From: Pseudomonas viridiflava
GTDB lineage: Bacteria > Pseudomonadota > Gammaproteobacteria > Pseudomonadales > Pseudomonadaceae
DNA: 64,000 nucleotides
Assembly (NCBI RefSeq): GCF_900602065.1
Contig: NZ_UWFN01000116.1
Location: forward strand, 124,001-188,000
Reading direction: 5' to 3'
In this document: positions 1 through 8,961 of the stretch, piece by piece
How positions within the stretch are numbered: position 1 is the stretch's first letter
How the letters are laid out: each line of letters begins with the position of its first letter
Notes under the pieces: model-generated
The model's database searches: none
What the model was told of the DNA's origin: nothing
The model's input: only the letters and a program-made list of their open reading frames with translations
Position numbers and translations under genes: made by a program

Positions 1-66
1 GACAACACGATTGGCGAGGGTCAGGTCGCCAAGGGCATAGGGTTCGAATAACGTTTTGTCGGACAT
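1..66 (-). CDS. Old yellow enzyme family NADH:flavin oxidoreductase, N-terminus only
   Basis: Only the first 22 codons are present; the gene runs off the left edge. The ATG is at 64-66 on the minus strand and the peptide begins MSDKTLFEPYALGDLTLANR, which matches the start of the old yellow enzyme/alkene reductase family (NemA, XenB type), where a LFxPxxLGxLxLxNR segment opens the flavin-binding TIM barrel. Such enzymes are cytoplasmic FMN proteins that reduce electrophilic alkenes, nitro compounds or maleimides with NAD(P)H. It is divergent from a TetR-type regulator, an arrangement like nemR/nemA. Family assignment is fairly sure; the substrate cannot be judged from this fragment. Confidence 0.75.
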   Translation of the reverse strand, partial: MSDKTLFEPYALGDLTLANRVV

Positions 67-131
67 TTGATTTGGCTTCTGCTGTGTGGATGAAGGCAAT
101 GATTACGGTCGCAATCTAAAATGTCAACGGT

Positions 132-151
132 TTGATGTCGTTCAACATCAA
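132..151. promoter_or_regulatory. Inverted repeat between divergent reductase and TetR genes, probable operator
   Basis: TTGATGT at 132-138 and ACATCAA at 145-151 form a perfect 7-bp inverted repeat with a 6-bp spacer. It lies in the 131-bp gap between the divergent old-yellow-enzyme and TetR genes, and a TATAGT-like -10 sequence for the rightward gene follows at about 154-159. Position and symmetry fit a TetR-family operator that controls both genes; binding is inference. Confidence 0.45.
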
Positions 152-197
152 TGTATAGTGTCCCACTCATATCGGTACAAACCATGTTGGATAAGCG

Positions 198-791
198 ATG
201 AAAGTCACCAGGCAACAGGCCCAAGCGAATCGCGCGCACATTGTCGAAACCGCATCGGCCCTTTTTCGGGAACGCGGTTATGACGGGGTTGGCATTGCTG
301 ATCTGATGGCGGCGGCTGGTTTTACTCAGGGCGGTTTCTACAAACACTTCCGCTCCAAGGCTGATCTGATGGCCGAATCAGCCAGCTGCGGCATCGCCCA
401 GTCCGCAGCGCTGACGGCGGGTGCGTCAGTTCAGGAGTTCATTGAGGTTTATCTTTCCCGCGAGCACCGTGACAACCGCTCCACCGGCTGCACGATGGCA
501 GCGTTATGCGCAGATGCTGCGCGTAAGGAGGAAGAGGTTCGGGCTACGTTTGCGGCCGGAATCGAAACCCAATTGGCGACGCTGCGAGAAGGTGCCGGGC
601 ATCCGGACGATACGGACTCTGCCCAATTACGCAAACGCCGTCTTGCCGTAATGGCGCAGGCACTCGGGGCAATCGTCCTGTCTCGCGCCTGCCCGGATGA
701 CTCAATACTGGCTGATGAAATTCTCGCCGCCAGCCGCGAAGCCATTCTGGGGTCAGTGACTCCCTCTTCCGCTCCCGACAAGAAAATGTAA
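198..791 (+). CDS. TetR/AcrR family transcriptional regulator
   Basis: This 197-residue protein has the TetR N-terminal helix-turn-helix at about residues 10-57, including AxxLFRERGYDGVGIADLM and the recognition-helix region FTQGGFYKHFRSKADLM. The C-terminal all-helical domain (about 80-190) should bind an inducer; cysteines at about residues 84, 98 and 103 might sense electrophiles, but that is speculation. The length is normal for the family. The gene is divergent from an old-yellow-enzyme reductase with an inverted repeat between them, so it probably represses that reductase and itself, in the manner of NemR. A one-component cytoplasmic regulator is well supported; the ligand is not known. 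Confidence 0.85.
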   Translation: MKVTRQQAQANRAHIVETASALFRERGYDGVGIADLMAAAGFTQGGFYKHFRSKADLMAESASCGIAQSAALTAGASVQEFIEVYLSREHRDNRSTGCTMAALCADAARKEEEVRATFAAGIETQLATLREGAGHPDDTDSAQLRKRRLAVMAQALGAIVLSRACPDDSILADEILAASREAILGSVTPSSAPDKKM

Positions 792-894
792 ACCCTTGAG
801 TTGAAACGCATGGCAAGGAGCTGCCGAAAGCTATTCGCTTGCTGCGCTACGGCGCCGCGTCAAAGCATGAGAGCAACACTGCTGGCGAGGTCCA

Positions 895-2091
895 TCACGC
901 CATGCATAGCCGGTCACGACCCGCATGCTTGGCAGCATAGAGCGCAGCGTCGGCGGCACCAATCAACGCTCCGGCACTGACTTCAGGCGCGACTGCAACC
1001 GCCAGCCCCAGGCTGATAGTGACTCGGGCACCATCGCCCAGTACGGGGTGGGGAACGTTGAGTTTGGCAACTGCCGCCCGCAGAGCCTCGGCTAACGTGC
1101 TGGCTTTGTTGGCATCCGCATTGATCATCAACACCAGAATCTCTTCGCCACCAAAACGGAACGTCAGCGCTCCTGTGTTTTTTGCGGTCTGCTGAATAGT
1201 TTCGCTCAGCAATCTTAAGCAGGTATCGCCCTGCGGGTGGCCGTAACTGTCGTTGTAGACTTTGAAGTGATCAATATCCAGCAGGATGACGGCCACCTTG
1301 GTGGGCGTCTTCGAGGCGTGCTCCCAGACCGATGTCAGTACTTCGTCCTGATAGCGCCGATTGAACAACTGGGTGAGCGCATCAGTGCGCGCCATTTCCA
1401 TCAATTGCACCTGTAACAGACGTCCCCGCAGGGCGAACAGGTAGCTCATGCGGCTGCCCCGCTCCAGGAAATAAGACGCCATTAACAACAGCGCCACTGT
1501 CGCGACAAATAACAGCGCATTGGCTTGCCAGATCAGGAAGTCCGCGAAATCAGCGATGTAGGTCGTCACCAACTGAATAATCAACATGACGCTCATGGCC
1601 AGTGCAGCAAACCGCACCGGTAGCTGCTGGATCATCGTGCAATACACCATGAGCAGCAGCATCCCCAGTTGGTAATGAAGCCGATAGGGGCTGTCGCTGT
1701 AGATCATGACCACCAGCGGCATCAACGAAGCCAGTACTGTGCCGGTCGCCGCAACAGTTTCCAGCGCCCAGCGTTGCCTCAGACGCTGAACCAGCAGCAA
1801 AAGCACGATGAACAAAGGGGTAATCAAGCACAAGCGTCCGACTGCGACGTAGGTGAATACATCGCGCAGTGTCAGCCAGTCGCTGATCAGGAACAGGTTG
1901 TAAACCAGCCCTCCTCCAATACCGACGATTGTGATGAATTGACGCCGCTGCTCAAGTGTTTCTGCTTCGTAGCGTTGCTCAAGATCTTCGCTGAAGCGCA
2001 ACGCACGCACGCCTGAGACGATGGTCTGTTCGACCTCGATCAGCGTTTGAGGATCTTTGGAGCTGGGGCGATCCAGGAGGGTATTCAGCAT
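895..2091 (-). CDS. Membrane-anchored diguanylate cyclase (GGDEF domain)
   Basis: This is a 398-residue protein from ATG 2091. The first part is hydrophobic, with about six membrane segments between residues 45 and 205. A C-terminal GGDEF domain starts near RTDALTQLFNRR; the active-site loop reads FRFGGEEILVLM, a functional GGEE variant of the signature. It should make c-di-GMP from two GTP at the inner membrane. There are no additional PAS, REC or EAL domains, so the membrane part is the likely sensor. Start choice is uncertain: a TTG at 2175 has a GGAG about nine bases upstream and would add 28 residues, whereas the ATG lacks a clear ribosome binding site. It is monocistronic, between a TetR gene and a chemoreceptor gene. 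Confidence 0.85.
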   Translation of the reverse strand: MLNTLLDRPSSKDPQTLIEVEQTIVSGVRALRFSEDLEQRYEAETLEQRRQFITIVGIGGGLVYNLFLISDWLTLRDVFTYVAVGRLCLITPLFIVLLLLVQRLRQRWALETVAATGTVLASLMPLVVMIYSDSPYRLHYQLGMLLLMVYCTMIQQLPVRFAALAMSVMLIIQLVTTYIADFADFLIWQANALLFVATVALLLMASYFLERGSRMSYLFALRGRLLQVQLMEMARTDALTQLFNRRYQDEVLTSVWEHASKTPTKVAVILLDIDHFKVYNDSYGHPQGDTCLRLLSETIQQTAKNTGALTFRFGGEEILVLMINADANKASTLAEALRAAVAKLNVPHPVLGDGARVTISLGLAVAVAPEVSAGALIGAADAALYAAKHAGRDRLCMA

Positions 2092-2220
2092 GCGGCACCG
2101 CAACGGCAAAAAGGAATCGGTTGGGATAGCTCGATTGAAACCTCTTGCTATCCAGATAAAGGCAGCGACCGGCAAAAGCGATCGCTCCGTTTACGCGTTA
2201 TGAGTGCCAGTGGTCACGTT

Positions 2221-4245
2221 CTACATCTTGAAACGTGACACCACCATTCGTAGCTCGCCAGCCAACGTCGACAACTCGTTAGCGGTGACCGCGTTATCTT
2301 CGATCTCTTCCCTGAGTGCCTCGCTCCCGTTACGAATCTCAGTCACATTGCGGTTGATGTCTTCAGACACAGAATGCTGCTGCACCGCAGCACTGGCGAT
2401 CTGGGTGTTCATGCCGACAATCCGGTCAACACCGTTATTGATTTCATCAAGGCTGGCCGCCGCCAGGTCAGCAGACGCAATACAATCCTGAGCTCTGTGC
2501 CTGCCCGCTTTCATTTGCTCTACTGCCGCCGTCGTTGCAAGTTGCAACTCTTGAATAATCCGACGAATTTCTTCGGTCGAGTTCTGCGTACGCGATGCCA
2601 GGGTCCGGACCTCGTCAGCAACCACCGCGAAGCCGCGGCCTTGCTCACCGGCGCGGGCAGCTTCGATGGCAGCATTCAGCGCCAACAGGTTGGTTTGATC
2701 AGCGATGTTGCGGATCACCTCGATCACGCCGCCGATTTCCTGGCTGTGCAGGGCAAGCGCAGAGACTTTCTCAGCGCTTGCTTCAACTTCACTGGCCAGC
2801 TCTTCAACCGTCAGCCGGGTGTCGCGCATCACCGCTAGACCAGTATTTGAAGCCTGACTGGCTTGCTCCGCTGCCCGAGCGGCGCCCTCGGTATTTTGCG
2901 CAACGTCTGCGACGCTTGCGGTCATCTCATTGATAGCAGTGGCCACTTGCTCAGTCTCACCCTGCTGCGAACTCATTGACTGCCTGGCACGATCAATCGA
3001 CAAGCCAAGGCGCTGAGCGGCATCCGACACCGAATGTGAGCTCTGTTCAACCTGAGCCAGCGAGGTGCTGAACGCTTGCGCCATATGGTTGAGGCCGTTA
3101 CCGATGTCTGCCATCTCATCTTTACCCTGCACTTTCGCGCGGGCCGTGAGATCGCCTTGGGCAATAAGCTGCGTTGTACTCAGCACACCGTCGATGGCAC
3201 GACGCATTGAGGTGTAAATACCAGCGAATGAATAGATCAGCAGCAGCCCGATAAGGGCCAACCCACCCAATATGAACGCTCTGTCTACTGATTTTTCGCC
3301 GACTCGCTGTTCCAGCAGTTCAGACAGTGACTCCTGAAGCATGTCCTGCGCCTTGTACAAGTCGGCAACAACAGCGTTGCCTTTTGCTGGCAGGTCTTGC
3401 ACGCCGCTGATAGTGTCGCTCGTCGAGCGTATCAACGCTTCAATGTCGTTGCGAAAACTGTCCAGATTCGACAGCGCGTTGGTCACAGGCTGTTGAATGG
3501 CGTCAGCGAGAGCGGGTTCCTTGCGGCGCAACAGAGCGATGCTCTGCTGAAGCTCTGTGCGTATCTGGGCTTCTTGCTTTAGCAGCGACTGCAATGAGGA
3601 GCGGGTGCTGTCACTTAATGGTTGCCCATTGCGCAACCCACTGGCCAGGCCTCGTAGCTGCCCGACGATATTGATTTGTCGAGGCAACCTGAGCGTGCTT
3701 TGGTCAATCATGAACAGCGACGCGTAATCTTCATCCAGCACCATGCCGGAAGTGGCTGAAACGAAATAGATGAAATTCAACGTCTGAGTCAGTTGATCGT
3801 TCCACTCATCGAACGCTTTCACCTGACTGGCATCGGGTTTGGCCTGATCGACGAGTCGCTGAGCCCCCGAGCGCAACCGCTGCACGCGGTCGCCTGTTTC
3901 CAGCGTCACATTGTATTGCCGGTCAGTGGATTCAAGCTTTGAAAAAGCGTCCTGAAGTTTCGTCTGGTTGGCTGCGAAATCAGCCTGTGCAGTCGAGTCA
4001 CCACTGAGCAGTCGGTTGGTCAGCGCACGCTGCATCATCGACAGGCGAAGAACAGGCGTGACATCCATCAAGTAGCGCTGGCCTAGTTGCTCCGAACGAA
4101 CCCCATCAATGCTGTCATTGATCTGGTGAACTATTCGTGCAGCAAGGAGGGAAAGCGCAATCAGGACTATGAAGGCAAGCAGTGCGAATTTTGCGGGAAA
4201 ACGGAGGCGGCTAGACAGGTACACGGCAGGTGCAAGGATGTTCAT
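2221..4245 (-). CDS. Methyl-accepting chemotaxis protein
   Basis: This 674-residue transmembrane chemoreceptor has a first membrane helix at about 18-38, then a periplasmic, mostly helical sensor of roughly 280 residues. A second membrane helix lies at about 322-345, followed by a HAMP segment and the cytoplasmic MA signalling domain to the C-terminus. The highly conserved hairpin tip is visible ([20 protein letters not shown] followed by [14 protein letters not shown]). The sensor's length and helical character fit a helical bimodular (HBM) type, which in other pseudomonads binds organic acids or polyamines; that is inference. There is no CheR-docking pentapeptide at the C-terminus (it ends VSRFKM). 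It stands alone, away from che genes, as most Pseudomonas receptors do. Confidence 0.92.
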   Translation of the reverse strand: MNILAPAVYLSSRLRFPAKFALLAFIVLIALSLLAARIVHQINDSIDGVRSEQLGQRYLMDVTPVLRLSMMQRALTNRLLSGDSTAQADFAANQTKLQDAFSKLESTDRQYNVTLETGDRVQRLRSGAQRLVDQAKPDASQVKAFDEWNDQLTQTLNFIYFVSATSGMVLDEDYASLFMIDQSTLRLPRQINIVGQLRGLASGLRNGQPLSDSTRSSLQSLLKQEAQIRTELQQSIALLRRKEPALADAIQQPVTNALSNLDSFRNDIEALIRSTSDTISGVQDLPAKGNAVVADLYKAQDMLQESLSELLEQRVGEKSVDRAFILGGLALIGLLLIYSFAGIYTSMRRAIDGVLSTTQLIAQGDLTARAKVQGKDEMADIGNGLNHMAQAFSTSLAQVEQSSHSVSDAAQRLGLSIDRARQSMSSQQGETEQVATAINEMTASVADVAQNTEGAARAAEQASQASNTGLAVMRDTRLTVEELASEVEASAEKVSALALHSQEIGGVIEVIRNIADQTNLLALNAAIEAARAGEQGRGFAVVADEVRTLASRTQNSTEEIRRIIQELQLATTAAVEQMKAGRHRAQDCIASADLAAASLDEINNGVDRIVGMNTQIASAAVQQHSVSEDINRNVTEIRNGSEALREEIEDNAVTANELSTLAGELRMVVSRFKM

Positions 4246-4784
4246 GGAATTCTCACAGCCCTAGTGGGCAATATTTTCTTGATGGGGGTGAGAACAATCC
4301 GTTTCTCTAAACAATCAGGGACTTCTTTGGCCCCTTGCAGCACACGTCAAACAATGACTCCACAAGCGCAATCAAATAATGGCTATGCGACATCATCAGA
4401 AGTAAAGCTCCGACTCATGGATTCTGCAAAAAGTTGCGCGGCTCATTTATGTTTCGGCAAAATTTCGATTTCTATTGAGTTTAATCGACGAATGGCTATG
4501 TGCCACTAGCGCTCGTTCTTATGAAAAACACCTGCCCCCACGCATAAGAACCCAACCTGAAAGGTCATTTCACCCCGCCTAATATCAGGTTAATTCATAT
4601 ACCAACTTCGGGTCATGCCGATAAAGAATAATATCAATATTCCAAAATGGCATTTCCAACGTATTTATTATGCAAATAACATCCAGCGCAGACGACCTCG
4701 TTTCAGGCATCACACCCTTCTATCAGGCTAACTAATCTGCACCCTCACCACGGGCCAGTGCCAGTTCAATGGACACCGCCCGAC
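4246..4784. other. Intergenic region between chemoreceptor and TonB receptor genes
   Basis: About 540 bases without a convincing gene. The part from about 4560 to 4700 is AT-rich, contains several AATAT/ATATT tracts, and probably holds the promoter of the downstream receptor. I do not recognise a clear Fur box or a terminator hairpin. Confidence 0.4.
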
Positions 4785-7217
4785 ATGACAAAGACGCTTG
4801 CAGCAAGCGCTGCCAAAACGTTTCCACTTTCAACACTCACCGCAGCTTTGTTGTTCGGAGCATTCTCGCCGCTCGTCGAGGCCGACACTGACGAATCCAG
4901 GCTCAGCACGGTTACGGTGATCTCCACCGGCGTTCGTGGACAACAGCGGACGGTGGCAGACAGTCCTGCGCCCATCGACATCATCAACAGTGATCAATTG
5001 CTAAAAACGGGCCGCGCAGAACTCTCTGAGGCGATAGCCAAACTGCTGCCCTCCTTCAATTTCGGCACCAATATCGCGGGCTACAACTCGGTGACCCGGC
5101 CGCTGAGTAATCGAAGCCTGGGACCGGCTTACACACTGGTGCTGGTTAACGGCAAGCGGCGGCACAATGGTGCAGTGGGTCAGCGAGGCTCAATCGATAA
5201 CAGTGGTGCCAACGCAGTGGATATCGATCTGATCCCGGTCAGCGCCGTGGACCACATCGAAGTGCTCAAGGACAGCGCTGCCGCTCAGTACGGTTCTGAC
5301 GCAGTTGCCGGGGTGATCAACATTATTCTCAAGTCCGGTGATTCCGGCGGGCACTATGAAAGCACCTACGGCAAGCTATTCTCGGGCGCGGGAGAAACCC
5401 TGAAGATCGCAGGTGACCAAGGCTTTACTCTGGGCGAAAAAGGCTTCTTCCACTTCTCGGCAGACGCCCGCAAAAGAGGTGAAGCCTCGTGGAACGACAA
5501 GGCGGACAGTAGCGTCCGGGCGTTCAGCGACCCGGCAAAAGAAGCGGCCTGGGATCGCGTAGCCATCAAGAACGGCGATCCGGATCTGAAAGCCTTTAAC
5601 CTCGCTTACAACGCCGAATTGCCGCTGGAAGACCTGACGCTGTATTCCTTCACCACTTATGGCGAGCGGGACGCAGAGGCGGCCAACTATTTTCGCCTGC
5701 CCACCGGCACGGCCTCGGTACCCGAAGTGTTCCCCGACGGTTACTACCCGTTGAACAACATCAAGGATACCGATTACCAGTTTCTGTTCGGTGGCAAGGG
5801 CGAGGCCGCCGACTGGAACTGGGACCTGAGCACTACCTACGGACGTAACAATGTTCATCACTCCAGCGACCTGAATATCAACCCGTCACTGGGCACGGCG
5901 TCGCCGACCAAATTCGACAATCTGGCGACTTTCCGCTTTGAACAATGGGTTAACAACCTGGACTTCACCCGTCGCTACGACAGCCTGTTTCAGTTGACCC
6001 CGCCGGTTCAGGTATCAGCAGGGCTGGAACATCGCTGGGAACGTTTCAGCACCTTCGCGGGCGATCCGGAGGCGTACATTACCGGCACCTACCCTGCTGC
6101 TTCGGGGGCTCAGGCGGCCGTGACCATACGTCCGGAGGACGAGGTCAACCTGATTCGCAACAACTATGCGGGCTACCTGGACCTTGGCTTTGATTTGACG
6201 GATCGCTGGTTTCTCGACGTCGCCGGACGGATTGAGCATTACGACGATGACTCGGGCAATACCTTTGGCCTGAAAGTGAACTCCCGTTACGAACTGACCG
6301 ATACCGTGGCCGTACGTGGCACCGTCGGCACCGGTTTTCGTGCGCCCTCCCTCACCCAGATCGGCTATACGGTTGCGGACAATCGGGTCGCTGTCGATGT
6401 GAACGGCAACGTGGTCCCGGCCGTCACCCGCCTGACCCCGTCAGACAGTAACCTGGCCGCTGCGCTAGGCGGCGATGACCTGAAACCGGAGAAATCGCGC
6501 AACCTGGGGCTGGGGTTGACCTGGCAACCGGCACCGCGAACCAGCGTTACAGCGGATGCTTACCTGATCGACATTGATGATCGAATTGCACTGACCAGCA
6601 ACATCTATGATCAGGGCAACGGGGTTATCAATGGCATCCTTACTGCTCAAGGCGTGCCCAGCGGAACGTGGGTCAACTATTACACCAACGCGTTTGACAC
6701 CCGCACGCGGGGTCTGGATATCGTTGCCGACCACACTACCCCGCTGGATGCCTGGGGAGAAGTACGCTGGAGCCTGGGGTTCAACTGGAACAAAACCACT
6801 ATTGAAGGCGTGCGTGATACGCCTGCTGCGCTGGCCAGCTCCGGCGTCACTCTGGTAGGTCGTGATCGCGAAGGCGATCTGACCGAAGCGTCACCCAAAA
6901 CCAAATGGATACTGGGCGCCAACTGGAAGGTCGACGACCTGGCGGTAAACCTGCAGACCAGCCGTTACGGCGCAGTCAAGACGCTCGCCGTCAACCCCAG
7001 TGGCGACCGCAGCTTTGGCGCCAAGTGGATAACCGATCTGGACGTCAGCTACACCTTCATTGATCAACTGACGGTAAGCATCGGCGGGACCAATATCTTT
7101 GACGTGCGGCCATCGAAAAACGCGGTCTACAGCAACCTCGGCCTGGCACCGTATGGCAACCCGCCGTTCTACCCCGGTGGCGGTTACTGGTACACCAAGC
7201 TGGCTTATGATTTCTGA
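4785..7217 (+). CDS. TonB-dependent outer-membrane receptor
   Basis: This is an 810-residue protein from ATG 4785; a GTG at 4758 would only add residues before the signal peptide. It has a Sec signal peptide (about 1-35), a TonB-box-like STVTVIST stretch, and a plug domain with the typical ALSEAIAKLLPSFNF region and VDHIEVLKDSAAAQYGSDAV. A 22-strand barrel follows, ending in the aromatic-terminated strand YTKLAYDF required for outer-membrane insertion. It should import a ligand too large for porins using TonB energy. There is no N-terminal signalling extension and no FecIR-type regulator nearby, so the ligand is unknown; it could be an organic compound rather than a siderophore. A REP-rich gap separates it from mexE, so it is probably a separate transcription unit. 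Confidence 0.9.
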   Translation: MTKTLAASAAKTFPLSTLTAALLFGAFSPLVEADTDESRLSTVTVISTGVRGQQRTVADSPAPIDIINSDQLLKTGRAELSEAIAKLLPSFNFGTNIAGYNSVTRPLSNRSLGPAYTLVLVNGKRRHNGAVGQRGSIDNSGANAVDIDLIPVSAVDHIEVLKDSAAAQYGSDAVAGVINIILKSGDSGGHYESTYGKLFSGAGETLKIAGDQGFTLGEKGFFHFSADARKRGEASWNDKADSSVRAFSDPAKEAAWDRVAIKNGDPDLKAFNLAYNAELPLEDLTLYSFTTYGERDAEAANYFRLPTGTASVPEVFPDGYYPLNNIKDTDYQFLFGGKGEAADWNWDLSTTYGRNNVHHSSDLNINPSLGTASPTKFDNLATFRFEQWVNNLDFTRRYDSLFQLTPPVQVSAGLEHRWERFSTFAGDPEAYITGTYPAASGAQAAVTIRPEDEVNLIRNNYAGYLDLGFDLTDRWFLDVAGRIEHYDDDSGNTFGLKVNSRYELTDTVAVRGTVGTGFRAPSLTQIGYTVADNRVAVDVNGNVVPAVTRLTPSDSNLAAALGGDDLKPEKSRNLGLGLTWQPAPRTSVTADAYLIDIDDRIALTSNIYDQGNGVINGILTAQGVPSGTWVNYYTNAFDTRTRGLDIVADHTTPLDAWGEVRWSLGFNWNKTTIEGVRDTPAALASSGVTLVGRDREGDLTEASPKTKWILGANWKVDDLAVNLQTSRYGAVKTLAVNPSGDRSFGAKWITDLDVSYTFIDQLTVSIGGTNIFDVRPSKNAVYSNLGLAPYGNPPFYPGGGYWYTKLAYDF

Positions 7218-7253
7218 TTTGATGGGCTGATAACAGACTGCGCCATCCTCGTT

Positions 7254-7334
7254 GTAGCGAGGCTTGCCCGCGAAGAACGATTTCCCGGTAAAGCTGATAC
7301 ACCGCAGCGACTGATTCGCGGGCAAGCCTCGCTC
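7254..7334. repeat. REP doublet (BIME-like inverted pair)
   Basis: The arm beginning at about 7255 (GCGAGGCTTGCCCGCGA) is mirrored by TCGCGGGCAAGCCTCGC ending at 7332. Each arm can also pair with the other over the roughly 45 bases between them. This is the classical Pseudomonas REP type mobilised by RAYT transposases and may act as a transcriptional barrier after the receptor gene. Confidence 0.75.
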
Positions 7335-7435
7335 CAACGGAAGAGCCGGTCTATATGGGAGATTCGATGTCTGCCTGCAATCCCGAAGGACCGGCCGGGC
7401 CGCGCTCCGCTTTAACCGGTCCTACGCAAGAGCGC

Positions 7436-7545
7436 AATCTCCTGTGGGAGCTGAGCTTGCTCGCGATGAACGATTACGCGGTGTGGCTACTGGTTGCGTC
7501 TCATGCATCGCGAGCAATATCAGCGCCTACAGTGAATGGCTTGCA
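7436..7545. repeat. Second, diverged REP doublet upstream of mexE
   Basis: A GAGCTTGCTCGCGATGA-type element near 7450 faces a TGCATCGCGAGCAAT element near 7506-7521, forming an imperfect inverted pair flanked by CTGTGGGAG and CGCCTACAG. The sequence resembles the other major Pseudomonas REP class. It has no coding potential that I can support. Confidence 0.55.
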
Positions 7546-7606
7546 AATTTCCGCCGTGCAGCGCAATGCTGTGAGCCGCTGGATTATTACTCCCGGCGAG
7601 ATACTC

Positions 7607-7627
7607 AATATCATTCCGAATGATATT
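7607..7627. promoter_or_regulatory. Perfect 21-bp palindrome upstream of mexE
   Basis: The arms AATATCATTC (7607-7616) and GAATGATATT (7618-7627) are exactly complementary around a single central C. The site is AT-rich in a GC-rich background and ends 80 bases before the mexE start codon. It does not resemble the MexT (nod-box) consensus I know. It is probably a repressor or activator operator for the efflux operon; the protein that binds it is unknown. Confidence 0.5.
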
Positions 7628-7707
7628 AACTTTTGTTTCATTCGATTCGTGCAATACCACCCTCAAGAACAGAATCCGCCCATCTTAATATTCCGGCGGA
7701 CACTCCC

Positions 7708-8949
7708 ATGGCTCAGAAATTCAATCAATTGCGCTTCCCACTCGCCGCGTTGGCGCTGGTGGTGATAAGCGCTTGCGGCGGAGCGCCTGAAGCGACGGTC
7801 GCGCCTGCGGCAGCCAAAGTCAGCGTTGCCAAGGTTTTGGAACAACCCGTCAACGAGTGGGATGAGTTCACTGGTCGCCTTGAAGCGCCCGAAACCGTTG
7901 AAATCCGTCCTCGGGTATCCGGTCAGATCGATGCCGTAGCCTTCACTGATGGCGCGCTGGTCAAGAAAGGCGATGTGCTGTTCCAGATCGACCCCCGCCC
8001 GTTCCAGTCAGAAGTCCGCCGCCTGGAAGCCCAGTTGCAACAAGTTCGCGCCACCGCAACCCGCAGTGACAACGAAGCCCAGCGCGGTGAGCGCCTGCGT
8101 ACCAACAACGCCATTTCCGCCGAACTGGCTGACTCGCGCACCACCACTGCACAAGAAGCGCGTGCCGGTGTAGCGGCCATTCAGGCCCAGCTGGACCTGG
8201 CAAAACTCAACCTGAGCTTCACCCGCGTGACATCGCCTATCAGTGGTCGTGTCAGCCGCGCCGAAATCACTGCCGGTAACATCGTCACCGCCGACGTGAC
8301 TCCGTTGACCAGCGTGGTTTCCACCGACAAGGTTTACGCCTACTTCGACGCCGATGAGCGTGTCTTCCTTAAATACACCGAGCTGGCTCGCAAAGGCCAA
8401 CGTGGCCAGACCACTCCGGTGTACCTGGGGCTTTCCAATGAAGTCGGTAACCCGCATCAGGGCCAGATGAACTTCGTCGACAACCAGGTGAACCCGCGTA
8501 CCGGCACTATCCGCGGTCGCGCCGTGTTCGATAACAGTGATGGCAGCTTCACCCCAGGCCTGTACGCACGGGTCAAGCTGGTTGGCAGCGGCACCTATTC
8601 CGCGGTGCTGATCAACGATGAAGCCGTCGGCACTGACCTGGGCAAGAAATTCGTGCTGGTTATGGACAAGGACAACAAGCCCTCTTACCGCCCGGTTGAA
8701 CTGGGGCCAAAAGTCGAAGGCTTGCGCATCGTGCGTAGCGGCCTGACCAAGGACGACACCATCGTGGTCAAGGGCCTGCAACGTGTGCGTCCAGGCCAAC
8801 CGGTTACCCCGGAAGTGACCCCGATGGCCAGCGCCGAGACCCTCGCCGCGCTACTCAAACAACGCCAGGCTCTGGAAGCCAGCAACTTGCCGCAAGTGAA
8901 GCCTAAAGCACCTGAAAAAGTTGCCGGCATCTCCGCGCCACGCGGTTAA
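7708..8949 (+). CDS. mexE: RND efflux periplasmic adaptor, MexE type
   Basis: This is a 413-residue membrane-fusion protein started at ATG 7708; an earlier start at 7633 would put 25 polar residues before the signal. A lipoprotein-type signal ends in LVVISACGG (Cys about residue 23), so the adaptor is probably lipidated and anchored in the inner membrane facing the periplasm. The order barrel/lipoyl (GRLEAPETVEIRPRVSGQID), helical hairpin (about 95-165), second lipoyl half (LSFTRVTSPISGRVSRAEIT) and beta-barrel is typical of HlyD/AcrA adaptors. It links the MexF pump to the OprN channel. The three genes are contiguous with gaps of 12 and -1 bases. In P. aeruginosa MexEF-OprN expels chloramphenicol, quinolones and quinolone-signal precursors; substrates here are inferred. 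Confidence 0.9.
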   Translation: MAQKFNQLRFPLAALALVVISACGGAPEATVAPAAAKVSVAKVLEQPVNEWDEFTGRLEAPETVEIRPRVSGQIDAVAFTDGALVKKGDVLFQIDPRPFQSEVRRLEAQLQQVRATATRSDNEAQRGERLRTNNAISAELADSRTTTAQEARAGVAAIQAQLDLAKLNLSFTRVTSPISGRVSRAEITAGNIVTADVTPLTSVVSTDKVYAYFDADERVFLKYTELARKGQRGQTTPVYLGLSNEVGNPHQGQMNFVDNQVNPRTGTIRGRAVFDNSDGSFTPGLYARVKLVGSGTYSAVLINDEAVGTDLGKKFVLVMDKDNKPSYRPVELGPKVEGLRIVRSGLTKDDTIVVKGLQRVRPGQPVTPEVTPMASAETLAALLKQRQALEASNLPQVKPKAPEKVAGISAPRG

Positions 8950-8961
8950 GGGAAACCACTG

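Noticed and set aside
4758..4784. GTG start for the TonB-dependent receptor
   Set aside because: It would put nine residues before the signal peptide; the ATG at 4785 gives a standard signal sequence.
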